DNA from: Duncaniella sp. | GTDB taxonomy: Bacteria > Bacteroidota > Bacteroidia > Bacteroidales > Muribaculaceae | Direction: 5' to 3' | Length of the DNA stretch: 64,000 nt | Assembly (NCBI RefSeq): GCF_029054785.1 | Contig: NZ_JAIDEN010000091.1 | Span: 1 to 64,000 of the forward strand | Shown here: positions 1-8,837 of the stretch, piece after piece | Layout: each line of letters opens with the position of its first letter | Numbering within the stretch: position 1 is the first letter of the stretch | Translations under genes and position numbers: made by a program | Notes under the pieces: generated by a model | What the model saw: only the letters and a program-made list of their open reading frames with translations | The model's database searches: none | Told to the model about the DNA's origin: nothing

Positions 1-1
1 A

Positions 2-169
2 TATGACTTCCTGCTGAAGATCTACACCCGCAACATGCACGCCTATCAGGACTTCCTCCTCAGAATTCTCGGCGATCTCGACTGCATCGGCTCGCTCAAC
101 AGCTGTTTCGTGCTCGACGAAGTGAAAAGCACCCGTGAACTCCCCCTCAACGGACTGAGTAACGGATGA
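2..169 (+). CDS. Lrp/AsnC family transcriptional regulator, C-terminal part
   Basis: This is the last 55 codons of a gene that begins left of the window and stops with TGA at 167-169. The translation contains YDFLLKIYTRNMHAYQDFLL and ends in a segment like FVLDEVKSTRELPL, the typical end of the RAM/AsnC effector-binding domain of Lrp-type regulators. Such proteins bind amino acids and control amino-acid metabolism genes. It lies directly upstream of a histidine degradation operon in the same orientation, so control of that operon is possible but is only inferred from position. The DNA-binding half is not visible. Confidence 0.75.
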   Translation, partial: YDFLLKIYTRNMHAYQDFLLRILGDLDCIGSLNSCFVLDEVKSTRELPLNGLSNG

Positions 170-252
170 TTCAGCAATTCTCAGTATATATTATAACGTA
201 GACACATCCAATTTTAGAATATTATTCTATGGTATATTCTAACTAAAATCAT

Positions 253-260
253 TACATTTG
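253..260 (+). promoter_or_regulatory. Putative -7 element for the hut operon
   Basis: TACATTTG matches the Bacteroidota -7 consensus TAnnTTTG and lies 52 bases before the ftcD start. No good TTTG -33 element sits 19-21 bases upstream, so the promoter may need an activator, for example the adjacent Lrp-type regulator (inference). Confidence 0.4.
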
Positions 261-311
261 CAAATCTCCTCACCGAAACCTGAAAAACTACCAAAACACT
301 TAACCATTTCC

Positions 312-2021
312 ATGGAAACACGAATCATCGAATGTGTCCCCAATTTCAGTGAGGGACGCGACAAGGCCGTCATCAAGTCAATCACTGATGCCATCGAAAG
401 CGTCAAAGGCATAAGCCTTCTTGATGTCGATCCGGGCGAAGCGACAAACCGCACTGTGGTCACCTTTGTCGGAGAACCTGAAGCAGTTGTCGAAGCGGCT
501 TTCAGAGGTGTCAGACGTGCCGCCGAACTGATCGACATGCGCAACCACCACGGCGCACACCCCCGAATGGGTGCCACTGACGTCTGCCCCCTCATCCCGA
601 TCTCAGGAATCACTCTTGAAGAATGCGCCGAGCTTTCCAGAAAACTTGCCAAGCGCATAGCCGACGAACTCGAAATCCCGACTTACTGCTATGAGGCGGC
701 TGCCTTCACTCCCGAACGCCGCAACCTCGCCGTCTGCCGCGCCGGAGAGTATGAGGCTCTTCCCGAAAAAATGAACCATGAAGGCAAAGGTCCGGACTTC
801 GGCGACCGTCCTTTTGACGAAAAGGCAGCCCGCACCGGCGCTACCACCGTCGGAGCCCGCGATTTCCTCATCGCAGTGAACTTCAACCTCAACACGACTT
901 CAACCCGCCGCGCCAACGCGATCGCATTTGATGTCCGCGAAAAAGGCCGTCCGGTCCGCGAAGGCGGAAAGCCCAACGGCAAACCGCTGAAAGACGAAAA
1001 CGGCAATACAATCATGCAGCCCGGAACCCTGAAAGCCACAAAGGCCATCGGATGGTTCATCGACGAATACGGCATCGCCCAGGTGTCAATGAACATCACC
1101 GACATCTCCACCACTCCCCTTCACGTCGCCTTTGATGAAGTCTGCCGCGCGGCAAACGCCCGCGGACTCCGAGTGACGGGCACCGAGATCGTGGGCCTCG
1201 TCCCGAAGCGCACACTCATCGAGGCCGGACGCTACTTCCTCCACAAACAGCAGCGCTCCACCGGCATTGCCGAAAGCGAGCTGATCCGCATGGCCGTGAA
1301 ATCAATGGGCCTCGACGAACTCAGCCCCTTCCGCCCCGAAGAAAAAGTCATCGAATATCTCATCGCCCCAAAAGGGGAGTGCCGGAAACTGACCGACATG
1401 ACCTGCACAGGATTCGCCGAAGAGACCGCATCCGAATCACCCGCTCCCGGCGGAGGCTCTATCTCTGCCTACATGGGTGCCCTGGCCGCCGCACTCGGCA
1501 CGATGGTGGCCAACCTCTCAAGCCACAAGGCCGGATGGGACGACCGCTGGAAAGAATTCTCCGACCAGGCCGACAAAGGCCAGGAACTGATGCAGCGCCT
1601 GCTCCATCTCGTCAACGAAGACACCGAAGCCTTCAACCGCATCATGGACGCCTTCAAGATGCCGAAATCAACCGATGAGGAAAAAGCCGCGCGCGCCGCA
1701 GCCATCGAGGACGCGACCCTCTATGCGACGATGATCCCGCTGTCGACAATGGAAGCCGCAGCCGAGACCTTCCCGCTTCTTGAGTCTATGGCCCGCACAG
1801 GCAATCCCGCCTCAGTCAGCGATGCCGGCGTAGGCGCTCTGGCAGCCCGCTCGGCAGTCCTCGGCGCACAGCTCAACGTCCGCATCAATGCCGCCTCGCT
1901 GAAAAACCGTGAGGAAGCCGACCGACTGACAGCCCGCGCTGCCGAAATCGCAGCCAAGGCCGTGGCCGCAGAGGCAAAAGTGCTCGAAGTTGTCAATGAG
2001 GTCCTCTCAGCAAACAAATAA
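312..2021 (+). CDS. ftcD: Bifunctional glutamate formimidoyltransferase / formimidoyl-THF cyclodeaminase
   Basis: This cytosolic 569-residue enzyme moves the formimino group from formiminoglutamate to tetrahydrofolate, giving glutamate, and then deaminates the product to methenyl-THF. Residues 1 to about 330 are the formiminotransferase part, beginning METRIIECVPNFSEGRD and holding a His-83 region GAHPRMGATD. Residues from about 360 are the cyclodeaminase, with SPAPGGGSISAYMGALAAAL. The ATG at 312 is chosen because the family starts at this METRII-type motif; a longer in-frame start at 258 would lie on the promoter. It is first in the hut cluster. Fusion of both activities in one chain resembles the animal enzyme and explains the lack of separate hutG and fchA genes here. 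Confidence 0.93.
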   Translation: METRIIECVPNFSEGRDKAVIKSITDAIESVKGISLLDVDPGEATNRTVVTFVGEPEAVVEAAFRGVRRAAELIDMRNHHGAHPRMGATDVCPLIPISGITLEECAELSRKLAKRIADELEIPTYCYEAAAFTPERRNLAVCRAGEYEALPEKMNHEGKGPDFGDRPFDEKAARTGATTVGARDFLIAVNFNLNTTSTRRANAIAFDVREKGRPVREGGKPNGKPLKDENGNTIMQPGTLKATKAIGWFIDEYGIAQVSMNITDISTTPLHVAFDEVCRAANARGLRVTGTEIVGLVPKRTLIEAGRYFLHKQQRSTGIAESELIRMAVKSMGLDELSPFRPEEKVIEYLIAPKGECRKLTDMTCTGFAEETASESPAPGGGSISAYMGALAAALGTMVANLSSHKAGWDDRWKEFSDQADKGQELMQRLLHLVNEDTEAFNRIMDAFKMPKSTDEEKAARAAAIEDATLYATMIPLSTMEAAAETFPLLESMARTGNPASVSDAGVGALAARSAVLGAQLNVRINAASLKNREEADRLTARAAEIAAKAVAAEAKVLEVVNEVLSANK

Positions 2022-2046
2022 CCCCCTCTTTCGCCTAATATATACC

Positions 2047-4065
2047 ATGACTAAAGAAGAATTTCGTGCGGTCGTAGGCGCCGGTATCCCCGACACGCTG
2101 CCTCCCGCACCATCTTATGACACAAGCGTCAACCATGCGCCGAAACGCAAGGAAATCCTCACTCCTGCCGAAAAGCGCCTGGCCGTAAAAAACGCTCTGC
2201 GCTACTTCCCCGAACACCTCCACGCCGAACTTGCGCGCGAATTTGCCGGAGAACTTGAAACCTACGGACGCATCTACATGTACCGCTTCCGCCCGACCTA
2301 TGAGATGTATGCCCGTCCGATCGAGGAATATCCTGCGCGCAGCCGTCAGGCCGCAGCCATCATGATGATGATCCAGAACAACCTCGATCCGCGTGTGGCC
2401 CAGCATCCGCATGAGCTGATCACCTACGGAGGCAACGGCGCCGTGTTCCAGAACTGGGCCCAGTATCTTCTGGCAATGAAATATCTCTCCGAGATGACCG
2501 ACTCCCAGACTCTGGTCATGTACTCAGGCCATCCCCTCGGACTCTTCCCCTCGCATCCCGACGCGCCGCGCGTGATCGTCACAAACGGCATGGTGATCCC
2601 CAACTACTCCAAGCCCGATGACTGGGAACGCTTCAACGCTATGGGTGTGTCACAATACGGCCAGATGACCGCCGGATCATATATGTATATAGGTCCGCAG
2701 GGCATTGTCCACGGCACCACAATAACCGTGCTCAACGCAGGCCGCAAACGCCTCAAGGAGGGCGAACACGATCTGGGCGGCATGCTCTTTGTCTCCGCCG
2801 GTCTGGGCGGCATGTCGGGAGCACAGCCAAAGGCAGGCAACATAGCCGGAGTGGTCAGCATCGTTGCCGAAGTCAATCCAAAAGCCGTAGAGACACGCCA
2901 CAGTCAGGGTTGGGTCGACGAAGTCTACACTTCGCTTGACGAACTCATGGCCCGCACCGAACAGGCCCGCAAAAACCGCGAGGCCGTCTCCCTGGCCTAT
3001 CAGGGAAATGTCGTGGACCTCTGGGAGCGTCTGGCCGCCGACGGTGTCAGCGTGGACCTCGGCTCAGACCAGACCTCGCTCCACAACCCCTGGGCCGGCG
3101 GCTACTATCCCGCAGGACTCGGTTTTGAGGAAGCCAAGGTGATGATGGCTGAAAATCCTGAGGAATTCAAGGCAAGAGTGCAGGACTCGCTGCGCCGTCA
3201 GGTAGCCGCGATCAACACTCTGACCGAAAAGGGTATGTATTTCTTCGACTACGGAAACGCCTTCCTGCTCGAATCATCACGCGCGGGAGCCGATATAATG
3301 AAAGAGGACGGAACTTTCCGCTATCCGTCATACGTGCAGGACATCATGGGTCCGAGTTTCTTCGACTACGGATTCGGCCCCTTCCGCTGGGTCTGCACCT
3401 CAGGCGATCCCGCCGATCTTGCGAAAAGCGACGCCATTGCCGCCGATGTCCTTGAGGAAATTCTCCGGGAGGCACCGGAGGAAATCAAGGGCCAGCTGCG
3501 CGACAACATCCACTGGATACGCGAAGCCGGACGCAACAAGCTCGTGGTCGGTTCGCAGGCCCGCATCCTCTATGCCGACTCCGAAGGACGCACAAAGATC
3601 GCCCTGGCCTTCAACGACGCGATTGCCCGCGGAGAAATCTCGGCTCCTATCGTGCTCGGACGCGACCATCATGACGTGTCAGGCACCGACTCTCCCTATC
3701 GCGAGACCTCCAACATCTATGACGGATCGCAGTTCACGGCTGACATGGCCGTCCACAACGTCATCGGCGACTCGTTCCGCGGCGCGACATGGGTTTCGAT
3801 CCACAACGGCGGCGGTGTCGGCTGGGGCGAAGTGATCAACGGCGGTTTCGGCATGGTCATCGACGGTTCCGCCGATTCCGGACGCCACATCGAAGAAATG
3901 CTCCTTTGGGATGTCAACAACGGTATAGCACGTCGCAGCTGGGCCCGCAACAAGGGTGCGATCTCAGCCATCAGACGCGAGATGGAGCGCACACCGCTTC
4001 TGCGTGTGACCCTCCCCAACATTGCTGACGACAGCCTGATCGACCGGGCATTCAGCCAGCTCTGA
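2047..4065 (+). CDS. hutU: Urocanate hydratase
   Basis: HutU is the second step of histidine degradation: it hydrates urocanate to imidazolonepropionate with a tightly bound NAD+ acting as electrophile. The product is 672 residues, longer than the roughly 555 residues of Proteobacterial HutU, and fits the long Bacteroidota/Firmicutes form with extra N-terminal sequence. Recognisable family blocks are GQMTAGSYMYIGPQGIVHG, the glycine-rich GMLFVSAGLGGMSGAQPKAG and FDYGFGPFRWVCTSGDP. The ATG at 2047 is preferred over an earlier in-frame ATG at 1990 that overlaps ftcD. It follows ftcD by 25 bases, so co-transcription is likely. Confidence 0.93.
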   Translation: MTKEEFRAVVGAGIPDTLPPAPSYDTSVNHAPKRKEILTPAEKRLAVKNALRYFPEHLHAELAREFAGELETYGRIYMYRFRPTYEMYARPIEEYPARSRQAAAIMMMIQNNLDPRVAQHPHELITYGGNGAVFQNWAQYLLAMKYLSEMTDSQTLVMYSGHPLGLFPSHPDAPRVIVTNGMVIPNYSKPDDWERFNAMGVSQYGQMTAGSYMYIGPQGIVHGTTITVLNAGRKRLKEGEHDLGGMLFVSAGLGGMSGAQPKAGNIAGVVSIVAEVNPKAVETRHSQGWVDEVYTSLDELMARTEQARKNREAVSLAYQGNVVDLWERLAADGVSVDLGSDQTSLHNPWAGGYYPAGLGFEEAKVMMAENPEEFKARVQDSLRRQVAAINTLTEKGMYFFDYGNAFLLESSRAGADIMKEDGTFRYPSYVQDIMGPSFFDYGFGPFRWVCTSGDPADLAKSDAIAADVLEEILREAPEEIKGQLRDNIHWIREAGRNKLVVGSQARILYADSEGRTKIALAFNDAIARGEISAPIVLGRDHHDVSGTDSPYRETSNIYDGSQFTADMAVHNVIGDSFRGATWVSIHNGGGVGWGEVINGGFGMVIDGSADSGRHIEEMLLWDVNNGIARRSWARNKGAISAIRREMERTPLLRVTLPNIADDSLIDRAFSQL

Positions 4066-4074
4066 TCCTAAACC

Positions 4075-4103
4075 GCTGTCTTTGGCCGGTCATATAGGAC
4101 AGC
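4075..4103 (+). terminator. Weak hairpin between hutU and hutH
   Basis: GCTGTC (4075-4080) pairs with GACAGC (4098-4103) and is followed by a T/C-rich stretch. A second small inverted repeat, AACCGG/CCGGTT, lies at 4144-4162. The 144-base gap between hutU and hutH could host partial termination or mRNA processing; the stems are short and the call is tentative. Confidence 0.3.
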
Positions 4104-4209
4104 TTGTTCTCCTCTCTCCTCCCAATAGCCTTAAAATCTAAGAAACCGGTCAATATCCGGTTCCAAAAAGCTGAAAAAGCTGTTAAATCCACTTGAAAAA
4201 ACATCAGAT

Positions 4210-5691
4210 ATGGTTCATTATATCAGCCCCGAACGCCTCACCATCCAGCGTGTCGGCGAAATCATCGAAAACAACATCAAGATCGCGCTCAGCGAAGAGT
4301 CCGCAAACCGCATCAAGCGTTGCCGCCAGTATCTTGACGACAAAATCAGCGAATGCGACCACCCGATCTATGGCATCACAACCGGTTTCGGCTCGCTCTG
4401 CAACATATCAATCGACAGCCAGGACCTTTCCAAGCTCCAGGAAAACCTTGTAAAGTCACACGCCTGCGGCTGCGGTGACAAGGTTGATCCGCAGATCGTC
4501 AAGATCATGCTGCTGACCAAAATCATGTCGCTGTCATTCGGCAATTCAGGAGTGCAGCTCTCCACTGTCCAGCGCCTGGTCGACTTCTTCAATGAAGACA
4601 TCCTCCCTGTCATCTATCAGCTCGGCTCATTAGGGGCATCCGGCGACCTCGCGCCTCTGGCCAACATGTGCCTGCCGCTTCTTGGTCTGGGCGAAGTGCT
4701 TTACAAAGGCGAGATCCGTCCGGCAGCCGAAGTGCTCGCCGAAAAAGGATGGGAGCCTGTGAAACTCGTCTCCAAAGAAGGCCTGGCACTTCTGAACGGC
4801 ACCCAGTTCATGTCGTCACACGCAGTCCATGCGATCCTGCGCGCCCGCCGTCTGAGCGCTCTGGCCGACAAGATCGGCGCCCTCTCGCTCGACGCGTTCG
4901 ACGGCCGCATTGATCCGTTCGGCGACTCTGTCAATGCCGTCCGCCCTCATCCCGGCCAACTTGCCACAGCCCGCGCCGTCCGCTCCCATCTTGAAGGCAG
5001 CGAACTGATCAGCCAGCCCAAAAAGCATGTGCAGGACCCCTACTCGTTCCGCTGCATGCCTCAGGTCCACGGGGCTGTGAAAGATGCTCTGACCTACGTC
5101 GGCAATGTGATCGAGACCGAAATCAACTCGCCGACCGACAATCCAACCATCTTCCCGGAAGAAGACATCATCGTATCGGCCGGCAACTTCCACGGCGAAC
5201 CGATCGCCCTGCCGATGGACTATCTCGCACTTGCAATCGCCGAACTCGGCAGCATCTCCGAACGCCGCATCTACCGACTGATCTCCGGTGCCCGCAATCT
5301 GCCCCCCTTCCTCGTGGCAAATCCCGGTCTCAACAGCGGCTTCATGATTCCGCAATATGCCGCCGCCTCGATCGTCAACCAGTCCAAAGGCCTCTGCTGG
5401 CCGACAAGCTGCGACTCCATCCCCTCGTCGCAAGGCCAGGAAGACCACGTCTCTATGGGCGGCAACTCGGCAACCAAACTCTGCCGTGTGGTCGACAACA
5501 CAGAGCGTGTGCTTGCCATCGAACTTTTCAATGCCGCCCAGGCTCTCGACCTGCGCCGTCCGATGAAATCCTCGCCCGAACTTGAAGCCTGGCACAAGGA
5601 ATACCGCAAGTCAGTGCCTTTCATCGACAATGACACCGTCATGTCGCCCTACATCGCCGCATCAGTAGAATTTCTCCGCACTAACCATTGA
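4210..5691 (+). CDS. hutH: Histidine ammonia-lyase
   Basis: HutH removes ammonia from L-histidine to give urocanate, the entry step of the pathway. The 493-residue protein carries the LGASGDLAPL signature; Ala143-Ser144-Gly145 is the triplet that cyclises into the MIO electrophile. Other family blocks are YGITTGFGSL near residue 54 and QDPYSFRCMPQVHG in the middle. Length is normal for the family (about 500). The gene follows hutU after 144 bases and is followed 8 bases later by hutI. An alternative assignment to tyrosine or phenylalanine ammonia-lyase is unlikely given the surrounding hut genes. Confidence 0.94.
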   Translation: MVHYISPERLTIQRVGEIIENNIKIALSEESANRIKRCRQYLDDKISECDHPIYGITTGFGSLCNISIDSQDLSKLQENLVKSHACGCGDKVDPQIVKIMLLTKIMSLSFGNSGVQLSTVQRLVDFFNEDILPVIYQLGSLGASGDLAPLANMCLPLLGLGEVLYKGEIRPAAEVLAEKGWEPVKLVSKEGLALLNGTQFMSSHAVHAILRARRLSALADKIGALSLDAFDGRIDPFGDSVNAVRPHPGQLATARAVRSHLEGSELISQPKKHVQDPYSFRCMPQVHGAVKDALTYVGNVIETEINSPTDNPTIFPEEDIIVSAGNFHGEPIALPMDYLALAIAELGSISERRIYRLISGARNLPPFLVANPGLNSGFMIPQYAAASIVNQSKGLCWPTSCDSIPSSQGQEDHVSMGGNSATKLCRVVDNTERVLAIELFNAAQALDLRRPMKSSPELEAWHKEYRKSVPFIDNDTVMSPYIAASVEFLRTNH

Positions 5692-5699
5692 TTCATCCC

Positions 5700-6938
5700 A
5701 TGCTGATCACCAATATCGGAGTCCTCGCCGGAATCGACGGCGGGGACACCCTTTTCCTCCGCGGAAAAGAAATGAACCGGCTCGGCCTCATCGAAAACGC
5801 ATGGCTGCGCACTGAAAATGACCGTTTCAGCAGTTTCGGATCAATGGACAACTGTCCGCAGCCATTGCGCGGCGAATTGTGTGTCGACGCCAAAGGGGGC
5901 TACATCTTCCCCTCGTTCTGCGACTCCCACACCCACATCGTCTATGCCGGAAGCCGCGAACGCGAATTCATCGACAAGATCAACGGCCTGAGCTACGAAG
6001 AGATCGCCAGACGCGGCGGCGGAATCCTGAACTCTGCCGATCTCCTGCACCGGACTTCCGAAAAGGAACTCTACCGTCAGGCAATGGAGAGAGTCCGAGA
6101 AATCATGGGCATGGGTACCGGCTGCGTGGAGATCAAGAGCGGCTACGGTCTGACAACCGCCGATGAAATGAAAATGCTGCGCGTCATCCGCCGCATTGCC
6201 GAAAGCTCCCCGATGAAAGTCAAAGCCACATTCCTGGGCGCCCATGCCGTAGGCCGTGCCTACGCCGGACGCCAGGCCGATTATGTCACTCTGGTCTGCG
6301 AGGAGATGATCCCCGCCGCAGCCGCAGAGGGTCTGGCCGATTTTGTGGACGTCTTCTGCGATGCGGGCTTCTTCACGGTCGAGGAGACCGACCGCATCCT
6401 GACAGCCGCAGCCCGCTACGGCATGCGTCCGAAGATCCACGCCAACGAACTCGCCGTCTCAGGAGGAGTCCAGGTCGGAGTGGCCCGCGAGGCTCTCTCG
6501 GTGGACCATCTTGAACGCATCGGCGAGGAGGAGATCGAACTGCTCGCCGCAAACCGCACTGTGGCCACGATGCTTCCCGGTGCGTCGTTCTTCCTCGGAA
6601 TGCCCTACGGACCGGCAAGAAAAGCCATCGACCGTGGAGCTGTCGTGGCTCTCGCTTCCGACTATAACCCCGGCTCATCGCCCTCCGGCAATATGCGCAT
6701 GGTCATGTCGCTCGGCTGCATAAAGATGAAAATGACCCCGGCAGAGGCCTTAAACGCCACTACCATCAACGGAGCCTTTGCAATGGACGAGAGCAAGAAC
6801 TATGGGTCGATCGCTCCCGGCAAGGTTGCAAATTTCTATCTCACGAAGCCTATGTCGTCGCTCGATTTCTACCCCTACGCCTACGCCACCCCGCTCATAA
6901 GCCGCGTGTGGCTACGAGGCCGCGAAGTCGAGGTCTGA
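5700..6938 (+). CDS. hutI: Imidazolonepropionase
   Basis: HutI is the third step of histidine degradation, hydrolysing imidazolone-5-propionate to formiminoglutamate, the substrate of FtcD. The 412-residue protein is an amidohydrolase-fold metalloenzyme: CDSHTHIVYAGSRE supplies the His77-x-His79 metal ligands, and ASDYNPGSSPS near residue 320 is the family block with the active-site Asp. The ATG at 5700 is used; a TTG at 5688 overlapping the hutH stop codon is an alternative that adds four residues. It is the last gene of the operon and is followed by a strong terminator, completing the route from histidine to glutamate. Confidence 0.93.
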   Translation: MLITNIGVLAGIDGGDTLFLRGKEMNRLGLIENAWLRTENDRFSSFGSMDNCPQPLRGELCVDAKGGYIFPSFCDSHTHIVYAGSREREFIDKINGLSYEEIARRGGGILNSADLLHRTSEKELYRQAMERVREIMGMGTGCVEIKSGYGLTTADEMKMLRVIRRIAESSPMKVKATFLGAHAVGRAYAGRQADYVTLVCEEMIPAAAAEGLADFVDVFCDAGFFTVEETDRILTAAARYGMRPKIHANELAVSGGVQVGVAREALSVDHLERIGEEEIELLAANRTVATMLPGASFFLGMPYGPARKAIDRGAVVALASDYNPGSSPSGNMRMVMSLGCIKMKMTPAEALNATTINGAFAMDESKNYGSIAPGKVANFYLTKPMSSLDFYPYAYATPLISRVWLRGREVEV

Positions 6939-7012
6939 CAGAAGATCATATAATCCAGATTGCCAAGATTATACTATCTCTTAAGAGATTGCCGAAAAAC
7001 AACCTCTGAATC

Positions 7013-7069
7013 CGGTATCGGGTTTCAAGCGTACACCCTGTACGGTCTTGGCCCGATGCCGTTTTTTTT
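7013..7069 (+). terminator. Rho-independent terminator of the hut operon
   Basis: CGGTATCGGG (7013-7022) pairs with CCCGATGCCG (7052-7061, one G-U pair), with a nested small stem in the loop, and eight T residues follow at 7062-7069. It lies 75 bases after the hutI stop codon. Confidence 0.85.
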
Positions 7070-7087
7070 CTGAATGAATTCCCACTA

Positions 7088-7117
7088 CAAAGATAAGCAC
7101 TCACCCCATGGGATCAA
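7088..7117 (-). promoter_or_regulatory. Leftward promoter pointing into the hut 3' region
   Basis: On the minus strand this reads TTG-N19-TATCTTTG (CAA at 7115-7117, CAAAGATA at 7088-7095). No leftward gene lies downstream, only the hut terminator region. It could drive a small RNA of roughly 90 bases ending in the same hairpin, whose minus-strand side is followed by GTTGTTTTT; a chance match remains possible. Confidence 0.35.
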
Positions 7118-7152
7118 GTGCGATAATGCGGAGGAAGGGCAAAAAATTTTTC

Positions 7153-7521
7153 TTAGCGGTTGTTGAGCGACGGCAGAAAGGCGTCAGGAATGTGCTCGAT
7201 GGTGTATGACTCAGGCGAACCGATGATGACCACTATGTCAAAACGGGGTTCAAGCGGGATCTCATACTGACGCATATAGGAATCTGCGGCTCTGACCAGC
7301 CGGCTGCGCTTGCGGCTGTCGACAGCCTCGGCGGGATCCACAAAATCGGTCGAGCGGGTTTTCACCTCGACAAAACAGATGAGATTGTCTTTGGTCGCTA
7401 TGAAGTCAATCTCCACTCCTCCGATGCGGATATTCTCGCCGCATACGGCATAGCCGTCAGTGAGGAGAAGCTCGCGGGCTTTCTCCTCACCCCATCTGCC
7501 CAATTCGTTATGCGTGGCCAC
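7153..7521 (-). CDS. yraN: YraN/UPF0102 family endonuclease-fold protein
   Basis: This small cytosolic protein (122 residues) has the restriction-endonuclease-like fold of UPF0102. The family core is visible: LGRWGEEKARELL at the N terminus, GGVEIDFIATK and FVEVKTR, giving the D-(E/V)xK type metal site. Its physiological role is unclear, although nuclease activity and links to DNA transfer have been proposed for relatives. It is the last gene of a leftward run, 71 bases after obgE. Length is typical. Confidence 0.85.
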   Translation of the reverse strand: MATHNELGRWGEEKARELLLTDGYAVCGENIRIGGVEIDFIATKDNLICFVEVKTRSTDFVDPAEAVDSRKRSRLVRAADSYMRQYEIPLEPRFDIVVIIGSPESYTIEHIPDAFLPSLNNR

Positions 7522-7592
7522 AGGACAAGATGCTCAGAATGTCAGAGACTGTAAAAAAACGGCTGGATGCAGACTGAATCCGGAGATACGGA

Positions 7593-8780
7593 TCAGACAT
7601 CAAAGTCATCTTCGTCAAGCATTTCATAGCCGTAGTCCTCACCGTCAAAATCCTCGTCGTCAAGGAATTCCTCTTCATCCTCAGCCGGAGCAGGCACATT
7701 TTCGAAGATAAACTCATCTTCCTCGCGCACACGGTGATGACCGTCGAGCGGACGATGGGTGATCGGTGCGACCTCAATGCGGTTGCGCTCGTCGGTGATC
7801 TCGCGCCAGAGCATGTCTTTGAGCTCTGTGAGCCCCATTCCGGTCACGGCAGAAATGAAAATGTGGGGCACACCCTCCGGCAGTGTGGCCTCGATCTCCG
7901 CCATGAGTTCCTCGTCAAGCATATCGCTCTTGGAGACAGCGAGCACACGGGGCTTGTCGGCCAGCTGGGGGTTGAAACGTTCGAGTTCGCCGACAAGGAT
8001 GTCATACTGAGCCTTGATGTCATCGGCATCGGCAGGCACCATGAAAAGCAACACGGCATTGCGCTCGATATGGCGCAGGAAGCGCAGGCCAAGTCCCTTG
8101 CCCTCGCTCGCACCCTCGATGATACCGGGGATGTCAGCCATCACAAACGAGCTGTCGCCACGGTAGGAAACAATTCCGAGCTGCGGCTCCATTGTGGTGA
8201 AGGGATAGTCGGCGATCTTCGGACGCGCGGCGGAGATTGATGACAGAAGGGTCGATTTGCCTGCATTCGGAAAACCGACAAGACCAACGTCGGCAAGGAG
8301 CTTAAGCTCAAGAATGATGCTTTTCTCGATGGCCGGCTCGCCGGGCTGTGCATAGCGCGGAGTGCGGTTTGTGGCACTCTTGAAATGCCAGTTGCCAAGA
8401 CCGCCGCGACCGCCGCGAAGCAGCTTCACCTCTTCGCCGTCGGAGGTCACCTCACACAGAAATTCACCGGTTTCGGCATCAAAGACAACAGTGCCGCAGG
8501 GCACGTCGACAATCACGTCCTCACCGTCCTTTCCGAAAGAGCGTCCGCCGGAACCGCTCTGGCCGTTTCCGGCAAAAATATGGCGGCGGTAGCGCAGAGG
8601 CAAGAGAGTCCACATGTGGCTGTTGCCACGGAGTATTATATGACCGCCACGGCCACCGTCACCTCCGTCAGGGCCTCCTTTGGGAATATATTTTGCTCGG
8701 TAGAAATGACGCGAACCGGCGCCACCCTTGCCTGAACGGCAGAGGACTTTGACATAGTCTATGAAGTTTGAATCAGCCAT
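7593..8780 (-). CDS. obgE: Obg family GTPase
   Basis: Obg is an essential GTPase that binds the large ribosomal subunit and connects ribosome assembly with the stringent response. The 395-residue protein has the glycine-rich OBG domain (residues 1 to about 155, with [12 protein letters not shown]) and a G domain with the P-loop GFPNAGKST at 169-177, DIPGIIEG and the SKSD base-recognition motif. The C-terminal 60 residues are very acidic ([18 protein letters not shown]), in place of a conserved OCT/TGS-type end; acidic tails are common in this lineage. Its ATG lies 57 bases after the sugar nucleotidyltransferase gene, so it is probably co-transcribed. Confidence 0.94.
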   Translation of the reverse strand: MADSNFIDYVKVLCRSGKGGAGSRHFYRAKYIPKGGPDGGDGGRGGHIILRGNSHMWTLLPLRYRRHIFAGNGQSGSGGRSFGKDGEDVIVDVPCGTVVFDAETGEFLCEVTSDGEEVKLLRGGRGGLGNWHFKSATNRTPRYAQPGEPAIEKSIILELKLLADVGLVGFPNAGKSTLLSSISAARPKIADYPFTTMEPQLGIVSYRGDSSFVMADIPGIIEGASEGKGLGLRFLRHIERNAVLLFMVPADADDIKAQYDILVGELERFNPQLADKPRVLAVSKSDMLDEELMAEIEATLPEGVPHIFISAVTGMGLTELKDMLWREITDERNRIEVAPITHRPLDGHHRVREEDEFIFENVPAPAEDEEEFLDDEDFDGEDYGYEMLDEDDFDV

Positions 8781-8837
8781 GGCTATACTAAGTAACTTAT
8801 TATTTTTCTTTGATTAACAATCTTTGTCGGAAAACGT

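Noticed and set aside
4816..5595. 259-codon open frame opposite hutH
   Set aside because: Mirror of a high-GC coding sequence; no family motifs, no promoter, and hutH on the other strand is certain.
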